This document shows, in pieces, positions 33,682 to 45,092 of a stretch of 64,000 nt of DNA. Within the stretch, counting starts at the first letter, position 1, and the number at the start of each line of letters is the position of its first letter. Both the position numbers and the translations under genes were made by a program. Under the pieces are notes generated by a model that did not search any database, had not been told where the DNA came from, and was given only the letters and a program-made list of their open reading frames with translations. Origin of the DNA: Rhynchospora pubera (Eukaryota > Streptophyta > Magnoliopsida > Poales > Cyperaceae); the NCBI GenBank assembly GCA_028095005.1, contig CM051462.1, positions 232,394,473-232,458,472 of the forward strand, given 5' to 3'.

Positions 33682-34208
33682 TTTATTTTATACATATAAA
33701 TGCGTATAAGGGCATTCATTTAGATTACATATATACCATATATTATTATCTCTTCAAAATAAACATATATTGTTTCTACATGTCATATAAATCCGGAATA
33801 GACACAAAAGCTAAAAGTATATTGTTAACTCATTTCGTTTTCAGAGAGCAGAGTAAAATGTTTTTCTTTAACAAGTACTGTCAAATGAAATAAAATATAG
33901 TTTCTTCTTCGCCAATATGGCATGTCCCCTTCTCTTTTCCTATGTTACCTAACCAACCGGAAAAAAAACAAGTAAACAAACCTTTCAATTTTCTTCCTCT
34001 CTACATTTTACTTTTCGCTGAGTGGCGAGATAAACTTTGGAATGTGAAAGATTCGCCTCTGGGAAATGCTCATTTAGTAATTTTGTTTCCTTGTCACTTG
34101 ACTACTGACATGTTAGGTATTGAAATATGGATAGACAACGGATACTGTCTATAATCCTAGCACGTCGATTTCTTGTGGCAATTGCAAGCGTCTAATCATG
34201 TGGGAATC

Positions 34209-34509
34209 AGGAATGATAATTGCAATCTGTAATTTTGTCATTTCTGTCATCGCTAAATATAAAGTGAACATATACAGCAAACAAGATGAACATATAGACA
34301 ATCTAAGTGAACACTTGCAAACAAATAAGTGTAGTCATAATTTGTTCAGAATTTTACATGCATATTCAACTTATTTTCATTGAATTTATTTATTTATTAT
34401 GTAATCACTTAGATAGTCTATATGTTCACTTTGTTTGCTGTATATGTTCACTTTATATTTAGCGATGACAGGGATGACAAAACTGCAGATGCAGTAATCA
34501 AATTTTCTG
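34209..34509. mobile_element. foldback MITE, relative of 17209-17506
   Basis: Contains CGCTAAATATAAAGTGAACA and its inverse arm ACTTTATATTTAGCGATGAC around a centre with TTCAACTTATTTTCATTGAA. No exact target duplication is visible. Confidence 0.8.
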
Positions 34510-34583
34510 TGGCAGTTGTTCTGCATGCTATCATTTAAGAAATCCCAATATAGAACCATGTTTTTTAAAAAAATATATATTAT

Positions 34584-34710
34584 GGGGCTGTTTGGATGGA
34601 TAAGGAATAAGCAAGAATAGCAAATTCCGGACGAAAATTTATTTCTAACCATCCAAACTCTTCACAAAATTACACACTTGCCAATATTTTCCGCTTAGGA
34701 ATAAGCTATA
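34584..34710. mobile_element. partial Tourist-like MITE
   Basis: Left end GGGGCTGTTTGGATGG and core CCATCCAAACTCTTCACAAA are present. The right terminus is missing after AGGAATAAGC. Confidence 0.65.
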
Positions 34711-34870
34711 TGAACATATTTTCAACCTGTCATGCATATAATACCACAATAACTTCACAAAAATAAAAAGAAAAAAAAACATCCCCCGACTTGACACAGG
34801 TCAAAATGCTTACATATTTATATCGATCTAATATTTTTATACGAATAAAATAGTTTGTTTATAATAAGAG

Positions 34871-35113
34871 CAGAGGCATAGCAAGGATTTTATATTAGTA
34901 AGGTCCATAAATTTTTATTTTTGAAAATATATGTACAACATAATGTCTAATATAGAAAAATTTGTTCGTAGGAGGAAACAAAATTAATTTTTTATTTTCT
35001 AGAATGGGTTGATGGGTCTATGGAAATTTTTTTTATTTACATATACTACTTCAAATAAAAAAAAAATTCAAAGTGAGTCCCAGACCACCAATCAGGCTGT
35101 AGCTTCGGCCCTG
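34871..35113. mobile_element. hAT-type MITE, 243 bp
   Basis: Ends CAGAGGCATAGC / GCTTCGGCCCTG with the exact 8-bp duplication AATAAGAG (34863-34870, 35114-35121). No ORF. Confidence 0.85.
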
Positions 35114-35156
35114 AATAAGAGGAACATAGATAAAGTTGTAACTATTACTTATATAT

Positions 35157-35418
35157 GGGTGTGTTTGGTATCACGTTGAATAAGCCTTATTCCGAATAAG
35201 GCTTATTCGGGATGAAACCAAACACATTCGGAATAAGTCTTATTCCGAATAAGGGCTTATTCAACTCCTTATTCTAATTCCACCATATTGATAGAATTAG
35301 AATAAGGGATTGAATAAGCCCTTATTCGGAATAAGGCTTATTCCGGGTGCGTTTGGTTTCATCCCGAATAAGCCTTATTCGGAATAAAGCTTATTCATTA
35401 ATCATACCAAACACACCC
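35157..35418. mobile_element. palindromic Tourist-like MITE, 262 bp
   Basis: Ends GGGTGTGTTTGGTATC / ACCAAACACACCC. Almost the whole length is nested palindromes of CCTTATTCCGAATAAGG type, with a second GGGTGCGTTTGG terminus inside at about 35345. It looks like one element inserted into or duplicated within another. Confidence 0.8.
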
Positions 35419-35602
35419 ATAGTCTTAGAAACAAGTGTTCAACTTGTGGTTCTCGGTAGATAAATAACTAGTTTCTTCCATAGCACAAGATCGAAATGAC
35501 AAAGACCATCGCTTCTTGAGTTGTCCTCCTCAATCGCTACAAGATCAAACCATTGCATGAATTCAAGCATCATCCTCATCTCCGGTGGTCATGTGCTCAC
35601 CA

Positions 35603-36070
35603 CAGTGGCGGAGCTAGGATCTTAGAATTGGGGCCGGGCACGTAATTTTTTTTTAATAGTGTGCACTCATCTCTTAGCAAAACTAATAATGCAGAGACTA
35701 GAGTAAAGTGATAGAGAGATATTGAGTATTTGAGCTTCTACATGATCATATTTTGAGCCTCAAAAGTCATCGGAGAGGCTGAGATTTGGAGATCAAGGGG
35801 GTTGAGATTTGAAATTTATTGATTTAGCTCAAATTATAACATATAAAAAAGAAAGTTCAGGGGCCATTTGGATCGTTTAGGAATAAGAGGAATAGTATTT
35901 TTTTAGATGAAAATTTATTTCTAATCATTCAAACTCTTCATAAAGTTACACAGTTTTCAATATTTTCCGCCTATAAATAAATTATTCCTCTTATTCTTAA
36001 GCGATCCAAACGCCCTTGAATAATAAGGGAGCAAAAGCCCAAATTAGCACCCGTAGTCCCTCCGCCACTG
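35603..36070. mobile_element. hAT-type element with nested Tourist-like MITE
   Basis: Termini CAGTGGCGGAGC / CCGCCACTG are flanked by GCTCACCA / GCTCACCC (35595-35602, 36071-36078; 7 of 8 match). A Tourist-like element (about 35860-36016) is inside. The outer element without the insert would be about 310 bp. Confidence 0.82.
35860..36016. mobile_element. Tourist-like MITE nested in hAT element
   Basis: GGGGCCATTTGGATCG...GCGATCCAAACGCCC with core TTCAAACTCTTCATAAAGTT. It is younger than the hAT element that contains it. Confidence 0.78.
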
Positions 36071-36255
36071 GCTCACCCTGCAATATGCAAGGGCAATTTC
36101 TCAAGTGTTGGCAGCCACGATCCCTCCACTTGAGCTCTTACCTCGTCCGATTAAAGTCTCGGTTAATATATACCTCATGTTAGTTAAAATTAATTAAGAA
36201 TCCTATTTCAGCATCCTATTTTATTTTGTGATGGTAAGAAAACATATTGAATTTT

Positions 36256-36389
36256 GGGTGCGTTTGGATAGGTGTGGGAAGAAAGAAAGAAGAGAAGTGT
36301 GTAACTTTGTGAAGAGTTTGGATTGTTTATAATTTTTTTTCTTCTTCTTCCTTCTTCTTCTTCTTTCTTCCAACGATCCAAACGCACCC
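36256..36389. mobile_element. Tourist-like MITE, TSD TTT
   Basis: GGGTGCGTTTGGATAGG...GATCCAAACGCACCC with duplication TTT (36253-36255, 36390-36392). Close to the copies at 21402 and 40018. Confidence 0.88.
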
Positions 36390-36796
36390 TTTATAAAGGG
36401 CTCAACATGGCTAGAGATCTTCAAGATATGCGAATGCTATCATGCATGCATGAACCCATCTTAATATATACTTGCTTATAATCCTTTAATATAAATCATA
36501 GAAATAAAAAAAAACTAAATTATAACCAATATATAAAAGTATAAAATATGTTTTAAACGTCCATAAACGTAATTGTTCTTCTAAGTTAATACAAAAATAA
36601 GATTTTAGCGTTATGTGCAATTTGATTCAATAACCGAGACATATTTTTTTTTCATGTTTTAATAATAAAAATAATCTGTTGTTGATTCATTGTGGTAATG
36701 GTTTCACAACCACGTAATCGTTTTTTTAAAGTTGGTGTCACTAGTATTGTATTTCCTCGCTAGCTAGCTTATGGGTATAAATATGGAGGATATATA

Positions 36797-36980
36797 TCCG
36801 TTTGGATGCGTTGAGAATAAGGTAGGAAGAAGGAAGAAGGGAATAAATTTATTGGGAAGGGATAAATTTATTGGGAAGTGTGTAATTTTTGTGAAGAGTT
36901 TGGATGGTTAGAAATAAATTTATTGGTAAAAAGTAGTTATTCCTTATTCCTTATTCCGGGAAAAAACCATCCAAACGGAG
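36797..36980. mobile_element. Tourist-like MITE
   Basis: TCCGTTTGGATGCG...CCATCCAAACGGA with two copies of the TTTATTGGGAAG core word. The outermost bases are unclear. Confidence 0.72.
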
Positions 36981-37344
36981 ATATTCCACTGGAAACATAT
37001 ATCCAAGTTGATTAGTTAGTATTATACAACATCTAAATATGTTTTGCTCCTTAAGGACATCTCAAAGTGACTCATCATACCGTTGTCTACAGGAGGTCCG
37101 GCACAGAAACCCAGCCAATGAAAATGGGCAATGGACCGTCCAGTTGTACGGCTAAGGTGGGACCTGTCAGGACGTTAGCCAACACGTAAAAACTCAAGTG
37201 GAGATGGATGGTGATGCATTGCCTCCTCCGTTGATGGCGACTTATTCGGTGGTCCCCTTTCATTGTTGCAATTTACGATTCAGTCCACCATTGCCAGCAT
37301 TTTTTTTTTAAATGTTAGTGGTGTTAGGCAGTGATAATCTTTTA

Positions 37345-37644
37345 GGCTCTGTTTGGATCGTATGAGATTAAGGATAGGATTAGCTATTCAGGATTAAGAT
37401 TCTTAATCCTAAATTCTTAAGAATAAGCTTAATCTCAGATTAAGACTTTTTGTTTGGATGAGGAAAGAATAAATAATGAGCTTTTCTTTCTAATCTCAAC
37501 TCTTATTCTAACAAAATGTCGGATTAACTAATCTTAGTCTGATTAAGAATAAGCTCTTAATCCTGGACTGTTTGGATGGTTTCTTAGTCCCGAATAACTA
37601 TTTAGTCTACAATAGCCCTTATCCCTAACTATCCAAACAGGGCC
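37345..37644. mobile_element. Tourist-like MITE, 300 bp, TSD TTA
   Basis: GGCTCTGTTTGGATCG...CTATCCAAACAGGGCC with duplication TTA (37342-37344, 37645-37647). Interior words are TTAAGATTCTTAATCC; the common core is absent. Confidence 0.85.
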
Positions 37645-37686
37645 TTACTAATTAATGGAAGATCATTCGTTAGGAAATAGTATTTT

Positions 37687-38352
37687 TGTTGGTGCAAAAT
37701 CAAATATTAAACAATTCGGATAGCTTAAAATAAATAAAATAAATAATTAAAACAGTTTTTACCCGAATCGCGCTAGGCGCTGTCCTTAAGCGTATTCCGT
37801 CTCAACGTGCAAGAGGAACCGCAACCAAGATAAGACGGGTAAGTGTCACTCCTTAGGGCACGACCGGAGAAGTGACTGATGAGAGATCTCAACAATATCC
37901 AGCAGAATTTATCGGTATAATATTTCAACTCAAGTTGGAGTAGTAATATCAAAACAAATAGAAAATTGAATTGGAATTGGAATCAAAGTTTTCTCGACAA
38001 CAAATATTGTATTTCTTCGGTTTTTCATTTGATGAAAATGGAACATAATATATATATATATAACCTATAAAGCAACGGCTAAAAGGCAATTGTTAATCAC
38101 AAATATCAATATCTTAATTGAGGAATAGTGATGGACAAAGCAATCAACGTTTTGGGCCTCACATTAATTTTCAGATTTAATTGATTAATTAGAAAAGAAA
38201 CGGTAAGTAGTGGGAATAAATAAATAGTGGGAATAATGGGTTTAATTAGGAAATTAATATTCCAACGGAAAGTCAATTTAATTGGGCAACATGTTTGTTT
38301 GTCCAGAAGAAATTCTCAACTAGTTTACTAGAAATTTTGAGTTTATCCAACA
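37687..38352. repeat. left LTR (666 bp)
   Basis: TGTTGGTGCAAAATCAAATA to TTTATCCAACA. TA microsatellite of about 8 units near 38048. Confidence 0.92.
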
Positions 38353-38619
38353 ATCCCCACAAAACTCAAAATTTAAGAACATCAAATTATTGAAAGGCAG
38401 AATAGGAATTCAATTTGAAATAAATGATCACTTCCATATATATATGAGATGTATATAAGCAAATTGGATAAAATTAGGAATTTGGAACAAACAAATGGTG
38501 AATAACAAATTGCTGGATATTTATATTCGCATCATGAAGTAGTTTTCAAACTTTGAACTTCACTTAGTATAGGTGCATCAAATTTGGAGGAGACAGAGAG
38601 AACTTATGTCTTGAACTCG

Positions 38620-39050
38620 TTCCTTGGACCCAAATTCTACGACACCATACACGTAATACGGAGAAAAATCATCGCGGGGTGCGCATTAATGGCCATACGC
38701 ATGTATCTTGGATTTTTCATGAGAGTCTTAAGGGCTTACCCATGTCTCGCACCGCGGCCGTATACAGACACTCTCATATAGGTGAGTCCCTGCCAAGGAT
38801 GTGTGTAGATGCACATCCCACGGAAATTACCGCTTTGGTCCTCATTAAGAGCTAATATGCTCAACCTTACATCTACATAGAGCACACTCACCATAGGGAT
38901 GGGGTTGGAGTCTATGCTCCTAAAAGTGTGTACTCTTCGACCACTTGTCGGATTGTTATTACCCATTGAATCTCTTTCCAGGGGTCTGCCTTTCGGAGAT
39001 TGGGTTGCCCCCGCAAGTGGCCCTTTAGGGCTAATACCCATCCCCCTCGA
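38620..39050. other. GC-richer interior block of the LTR element
   Basis: Sharply higher GC than the surrounding element. A plus-strand frame of 65 codons (38584-38781) and a minus-strand frame of 101 codons (38736-39041) overlap its ends. Neither resembles a retroviral-type protein that I know. It may be a packaging or dimerisation region or a captured fragment. Confidence 0.4.
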
Positions 39051-40017
39051 TGAAATATGAACTTCTCATTAAGTTCATATATATAGAACTTCTCATTAAG
39101 TTCATCTCATTTTTATTTTTATTTTTATTTCATTTTCTCATGTCGACTAGTCGCTTCAATACTTGAGCTCAAGTTGTTTGTTTTCCTGCAAAGAAACTTG
39201 CAAAACAAAAATCTCCAGAAATTTTATTAGTAATAAGTTTTGAAAAACTTATAATTACATGAAATAATCATCCTCAAATATTTCCTAATTAATCTCACGT
39301 TCTCATAATTTTATTATAATAATCAGTTGAGTCCCATATAGAACCTCCACATTTTCTAACAAACTGAGGTAATTGTTGCATTCTTATGCACTCACATGAT
39401 AAATCATGGTCAGTCAAGAAATCTCAATCATCATAACTATCAGTCAAGAAGGTCTTTTTTTTCTTTTTTTTCTTTTTTTTTATACCCCCACATTTCGAAT
39501 TACTATTAGTAAATATATTTTTTTTTTTAATTTTCATGATCTAGAAAAATATCATTTGATCTCTTATTAATGATCAATGGAAATAATTCAAACTGAACAT
39601 ATATTAATAGATTCCTTGAATCTTATAGTACAATTCTCTAGTAGGATCATAATATAAATTTCAGAGAATTTGCAGAGATTTATTTTTAAGGGATATATAA
39701 GACTCATTGATTCCTAGAAGAAACGGCTATTTTAGCCAAATTAAATGGAGTATATCAACTGGTTATTGTCAATTAAAATTCACGGTTCTTAATAAGAATT
39801 AAAAGATGGCCAACCTTCTCAATTAAAACACCATTGAATATTATCTTAAATAAATAATGAAACATTATAGGATCAATACAATTGATTGGTGGAACGAATC
39901 AAAGATTAATAAATTCAAATATAAAATGAGAAAATAGGCTAACAATAGGACCTTCGTATCTCAAATTAAAACAGAGTTATTGATCACAATTCACAAGAAT
40001 AATATTATTGTCACCAA

Positions 40018-40166
40018 GGGTGCGTTTGGATGAGAGAAGAAGAAGAGGAAGAAGGAAGATGGGAAGAAAAAAAATTATAAACAATCCAAACTCTTCACAA
40101 AGTTACACACTTCCCAATACTTCTTCCCACTTCTTCCCTTCTTCCCACACCTATCCAAACGCACCC
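40018..40166. mobile_element. Tourist-like MITE nested in LTR element, TSD CAA
   Basis: GGGTGCGTTTGGATGAG...CTATCCAAACGCACCC with duplication CAA (40015-40017, 40167-40169). Confidence 0.9.
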
Positions 40167-41185
40167 CAAGAGGGCAAAGTCTATATTATTGGGCAAAATC
40201 GTAACCACAAATTAATGGTTGAGATTTATAAGTCACAGTCGAGATCTCAAAATGGGTATAATACTAATAGTACTACTGGCAATATATCAAATATGCAGTA
40301 GCAAAATTAGAATGTCATACGAAGAAAAATTGGTGTTATAAGATAATATATATTCAAGAATATATCTGACACGTGAAGAGTCAAATTATTTGCAATAAAA
40401 TGGCTAGTTACATACCAATAGATTATATCTTAATTATAAATAACGTAAAGGCCTAGAATCATATTAAAGAAATAGATCAATAATGAGTAACATGTGTCAT
40501 GATTAAATATATTGGAAACAACAGAATTGAAGGATGCCCAAACAGTTTATATGATTCAAATAAAATTCATTCGGGAAACTATGGGTTTAATCATTTGATA
40601 ATATACTCATTAATTGTAACTTTGGTACATCAATAATTAAATTCCCAATTCAACATTTAAAGGCTGAGCATCATTATGTACAAAATATAACGTAAGATGA
40701 AAAAGCTTATAGAATCAATATCAATTAGTCAATTTTGACATAACCGCCAATGATTTAAAATTTTTATGAGAGCAATATTAGACTACAGAATATGATTCAA
40801 ATATCATCTGAATTTATTAAAAGGAATATTATTATCTGTCTTTAAAGTCAACTAATGCAAAAAACAAGATATTATTATTATTTTTTTTACGTATAATTAA
40901 AATTTTCAGAGTTAATAAAACTAACTAATGCAAAGCATTCAAATCATCCTAAATTTTCGAATATACTCTTTAATACTAATATATTGTGAAACATTTACGT
41001 TTTCCTTAATATAAAGGATTGAAACCATATTATCAATTCAGATCTAACAAATTAAAATCATTTATTCTGGGTACCAAAGAAACTTAATTCCTCAAATTTA
41101 ACCGATTTAAATTCAACCAATTCTAATTTAACTTTTTGTTTGTCTAACAAATTGCTAACCGAATTAAGGAATATACGCTTAAGAT

Positions 41186-41543
41186 TGTTGGTGCAAAATC
41201 AAATATTAAACAATTCGGATAGCTTAAAATAAATAAAATAAATAATTAAAACAATTTTTACCCGAATCGCGCTAGGCGCTGTCCTTAAGCGTATTCCGTC
41301 TCAACGTGCAAGAGGAACCGCAACCAAGATAAGACGGGTAAGTGTCATTCCTTAGGGCACGACCGGAGAAGTGACTGATGAGAGATCTCCACAATATCCA
41401 GCAGAATTTATCGGTATAATATTTCAACTCAAGTTGGAGTAGTAATATCAAAACAAATAGAAAATTGAATTGGAATTGGAATCAAAGTTTTCTCGACAAC
41501 AAATATTGTATTTCTTCGGTTTTTCATTTGATGAAAATGGAAC

Positions 41544-41594
<51 letters not shown>

Positions 41595-41883
41595 CCTATA
41601 AAGCAACGGCTAAAAGGCAATTGTTAATCACAAATATCAATATCTTAATTGAGGAATAGTGATGGACAAAGCAATCAACGTTTTGGGCCTCACATTAATT
41701 TTCAGATTTAATTGATTAATTAGAAAAGAAACGGTAAGTAGTGGGAATAAATAAATAGTGGGAATAATGGGTTTAATTAGGAAATTAATATTCCAACGGA
41801 AAGTCAATTTAATTGGGCAACATGTTTGTTTGTCCAGAAGAAATTCTCAACTAGTTTACTAGAAATTTTGAGTTTATCCAACA
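41186..41883. repeat. right LTR (698 bp)
   Basis: Same sequence as the left LTR except three substitutions and a TA tract about 32 bp longer (near 41548-41593). Confidence 0.92.
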
Positions 41884-41888
41884 ATTTT

Positions 41889-42667
41889 ATCCCGTATTTA
41901 ACTAACAACCAATACCAAATGTTAGTTCTATGCGGCAAGGATGAGGTCATAGCTAGATTTTCTTTGGCATTTGACATTTCACAAGCAGAAATGTAATAGC
42001 TTGTATTATACAATATTTATCACAATTGAAGTGATAAAGAAAGTAAATGTGGCGCGTTCACCACTTATTTAAAACTTGTATAAAGTATATGGTTCCATTT
42101 TAAAATTGATTAATCATTCATCAAATAATATAAATATTCGCCAGTTAAATGTTAACGGTTAAGAATTAAGATGGAAGACAGGACAAATTAAAACATAAGC
42201 ACATGTCGACAAATATTGCATTTAATTTTTTAAAACTTGAATGTTACGTCATTTTGTTATAATTGTCAAAATTAGCTTGGTTCGTTATCTCGTTGAGTCA
42301 TATAAGTATAACAACGCATGTGATGCCACATGCAAGATTGTAGGGGCACACCACATAGACAGGGATGTAGGTATCCGTACGACCTACCTGACCAAGTGCC
42401 ACGTGGCTAAGTGGGACCAGGCATTTCACGAGGAAATGACGTGGCTATATGTAGGAGCCGTATCAGAATAGCCCGAGATAACATGCCTGCATGCTTGGTT
42501 GGTGAGTTCGGATCAGGTGGGACCCATCCCTAAATAAGATCTGTCTCTTGGAAAAATATTGGGGAAACGAATTAATATCCCAAATGGCCAAATCTTAGTC
42601 CTTTGAAAGCGATTACATGCGTGGAACACAGGTTGCATTGCATCATTACAATATTACATGTAATGTT
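41889..42667. other. intergenic, nothing supported
   Basis: No coding frame with recognisable features. 42241-42471 is open for 76 codons but is not convincing as a gene. Confidence 0.4.
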
Positions 42668-42677
42668 ATGTAGTGTT

Positions 42678-43009
42678 TTTTTTTTTTTTGAGAACATGCC
42701 AGTAGGCTTCAAATTAAAACAGTCGTTATAAACATCAACGGGCCGTTTGGATCGTTTAGGAATTTGAGAAAGTTATAATTTTTAGAAATAAATTTATTGG
42801 AAAGTGTGTAATTTTGTAAAGAGTTTGAATTGTTTATAATAAATTAATGATAGGAAGATAAATTTTTCAAATTTCTTGGGGAATCCAAATAGCCCCAACA
42901 TGATTTCAGGTAAGTTGGAAAAGTAAAAGCCACACTACTTACCTCCCACTTCCTAGTTCCTAGCATATTTAGCTAATTCATCCGCTAGTTGGTTATCCTG
43001 CCTATTTAC
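42678..43009 (-). mobile_element. 5'-truncated LINE with RNase H tail, TSD
   Basis: On the minus strand, about 43009-42960 reads V-N-R-Q-D-N-Q-L-A-D-E-L-A-K-Y-A-R-N-stop, the C-terminal RNase H signature of plant L1-like elements (N-x-x-A-D-x-L-A). A poly-A tail (plus-strand poly-T near 42678-42689) ends it. The 10-bp duplication ATGTAGTGTT flanks it (42668-42677, 43010-43019). A Tourist-like MITE (42740-42896) is nested inside. Confidence 0.85.
42740..42896. mobile_element. Tourist-like MITE nested in LINE, TSD AAC
   Basis: GGGCCGTTTGGATCG...GAATCCAAATAGCCCC with duplication AAC (42737-42739, 42897-42899) and the shared core. Confidence 0.85.
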
Positions 43010-43489
43010 ATGTAGTGTTGGAGAGAATAGTTAATTTCGTCCTTTATATGGAAACAAGTTTGGCAAGACCTTCACCAGGGAATCGCTTCATGCACTCCCC
43101 CACTTTTGAGATCAACTCCTTTTTTTATTAAAATGACTGAAATGTCCTTGGTAGAGATACTGTCCAAGAAAAACAATATTAAAGGAGTGAGAAGGACATT
43201 TTAGTCTAAATGGAAGCGGATCTCTAAATTGGAATGTGAGGAAAACAATTCCCCTTTCAGTCCTTCACTGTTGCATCAACATTTGAGAAGTCATGCATGA
43301 TGACGTATCGATTGGTAAGTGTATCGATGATTTAGGAAAGGAAGAGAAAGATGTATTTAAAGAAAATATAACTTAATTTATCAAAAAAAAGTGAGCTTAA
43401 TTTAAAAGTTTGTGGGCTAAACTTTAAACAATGAATTTAAAAGTGTCGATTTCGATACACTTGATGTGTCAAGTATTTCATTTTCCAAG

Positions 43490-43680
43490 CAGGGGCGGAG
43501 CTAGGATTTTAAAACAAAGAGGGCAAAGAGTAGTTATGTTGAAATTTTAAAATATTTAAGAGGGGTGCAAATTGAATAACTCTAACTTAATAACACGTAA
43601 TTTTTACATTTTTAGAGGTTTATTTTAAAAATACAGGGAGGCAATTGCCTAGTTTTTGGCACACTTAAATCCGCCCCTTG
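43490..43680. mobile_element. hAT-type MITE, 191 bp
   Basis: Ends CAGGGGCGGAGCTAGGAT / ATCCGCCCCTTG with exact 8-bp duplication TTTCCAAG (43482-43489, 43681-43688). Same broad family as 35603-36070. Confidence 0.92.
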
Positions 43681-44305
43681 TTTCCAAGTTTCTTATTTGT
43701 CAGATTTTATTTTGCAGAAAGGTCAGACCATCCAAAAACATTATATAATATTTATAGTGCATTCATTTTGAACCATTGATTTGTACATTCGAGTTCAGAA
43801 GTTTGAAAATTCAGAATTAAAATGGTTGTGTCTCATCGAATAGATCAGCAAGATCAACTGTCCGTATTTGACATTTGGGGGCGAATATGATAAGTTTTAA
43901 ATTTATACTCATTTATATTGGGAAATATTTTATTTTATTTGACTTCACTTGTAATGAGTCAAATTCACAAGGAAAATATTTTGCATTTAATAAGACTAGA
44001 GCTTATTAAAAAAATGTATTGAAACTCAATTTTATTTGACAACAAATTGCAACCTAAGATGTTGACAATGATGTCAATATTTATCAAGCACAAAAAATTA
44101 AATTTGAAAACCAGAGTTAATTTGACAATTGATATGTCCTTTCTTAAAATTGTATATCGAACTTTAATGACATTGTGAGTTTTGACATGGTACAAAAGAC
44201 GAACTGCTTTATAATTTATCAACTTTTGCAAACATTGCTATCTAAATTACAATAAAAATATCAAAATGTTTATTAAAGAAAATTGATAAGTCATGTTCAA
44301 TCATC

Positions 44306-44320
<15 letters not shown>

Positions 44321-44344
<24 letters not shown>

Positions 44345-44740
44345 AAACCTATGGTGCATACTAATGTACGGAAGCTTCGGTGCATACTGATCCGAACTCT
44401 TGGATCTACTTCAAAATGACCGATCCAAACCGTCCAATATGATCTTCCTATTATAATCTCCTTACCGACCAAATTTTATATTTTTTCGAAATTTTTAAGT
44501 ATTTTTTTCAAATTTTAGAAAATCGCTAATCTAATTTTTTCTGAACCGTTCAAAAATAGCAGTTTTTAAAAATACGAAAAAAATACTTAAAAATATCGAA
44601 AAAATGTAAAATTTGGTCGGCAAGGAGATTTCAGTAGGGAGATCATATTGGACGGTTTGGATCGGTCATTTTGAAATAAATCCAAGAGTTCGGATCAGTA
44701 TGCACCAAAACTTCCGTACATTAGTATGCACCATAGGCTT

Positions 44741-44765
<25 letters not shown>
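44321..44765. mobile_element. foldback element with microsatellite ends
   Basis: A 445-bp inverted repeat. Left arm is (GA)n then AAACCTATGGTGCATACTAA; right arm ends TTAGTATGCACCATAGGCTT then (CT)n. Arms of about 190 bp include CCGATCCAAACCGTCCAATA and its inverse. The (TA)n tracts outside both ends continue the symmetry. Probably Mutator-like; the TA tracts prevent defining a target duplication. Confidence 0.8.
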
Positions 44766-44820
<55 letters not shown>

Positions 44821-44895
44821 AAAGCTAGGTAGAGGCTATCTAGAGATTCAATCATCATAGTTGTCAAATCAATTTAACGTCAGTACAAGAATCGA

Positions 44896-45092
44896 AATCC
44901 TCTGCGTGTTTATTAAAATATGTAGCTGCACGTCTTTGATATTTGACCGTCCGATCAATAATAGACGCCCGGTGATTAATACCAGATCCGTCGAGATTCG
45001 TGCGGTTCGTGAAAATCTACCCGTCGAGATTAAATCTGACGGATAGGATGAAAATACATGCAGCTACGTGTTTCAAAAAACATGCAGAGGAT
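44896..45092. mobile_element. foldback MITE of the ATCCTCTG group
   Basis: Left arm ATCCTCTGCGTGTTTATT...TGTAGCTGCACG pairs with right arm TGCAGCTACGTGTTTC...CATGCAGAGGAT. The inner part has GACCGTCCGATC and ATTAAATCTGACGG. Related copies are at 50940-51110 and 54797-55002. Confidence 0.65.

Larger units (their letters stand above)
37687..41883 (+). mobile_element. young non-autonomous LTR retrotransposon, 4.2 kb
   Basis: Two LTRs (37687-38352, 41186-41883) begin TGTTGG and end CCAACA, with 5-bp target duplication ATTTT (37682-37686, 41884-41888). They differ at three single bases plus the length of a TA microsatellite, so insertion is recent. The 2.8-kb interior has no gag, protease, RT, RNase H or integrase frame, so it must move by borrowed enzymes (LARD/TRIM-like). 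The base after the 5' LTR begins ATCCCCACAAAACTC, not the usual TGG primer-binding start, and no clear polypurine tract precedes the 3' LTR. A GC-richer block (about 38620-39050) stands out. Strand follows LTR order by convention only. Confidence 0.92.

Noticed and set aside
38584..38781. 65-codon frame as a retroelement gag
   Set aside because: Too short, with no zinc knuckle or capsid features.
41520..41600. Ile/Tyr repeat frames over the LTR
   Set aside because: Translations of the TA microsatellite.
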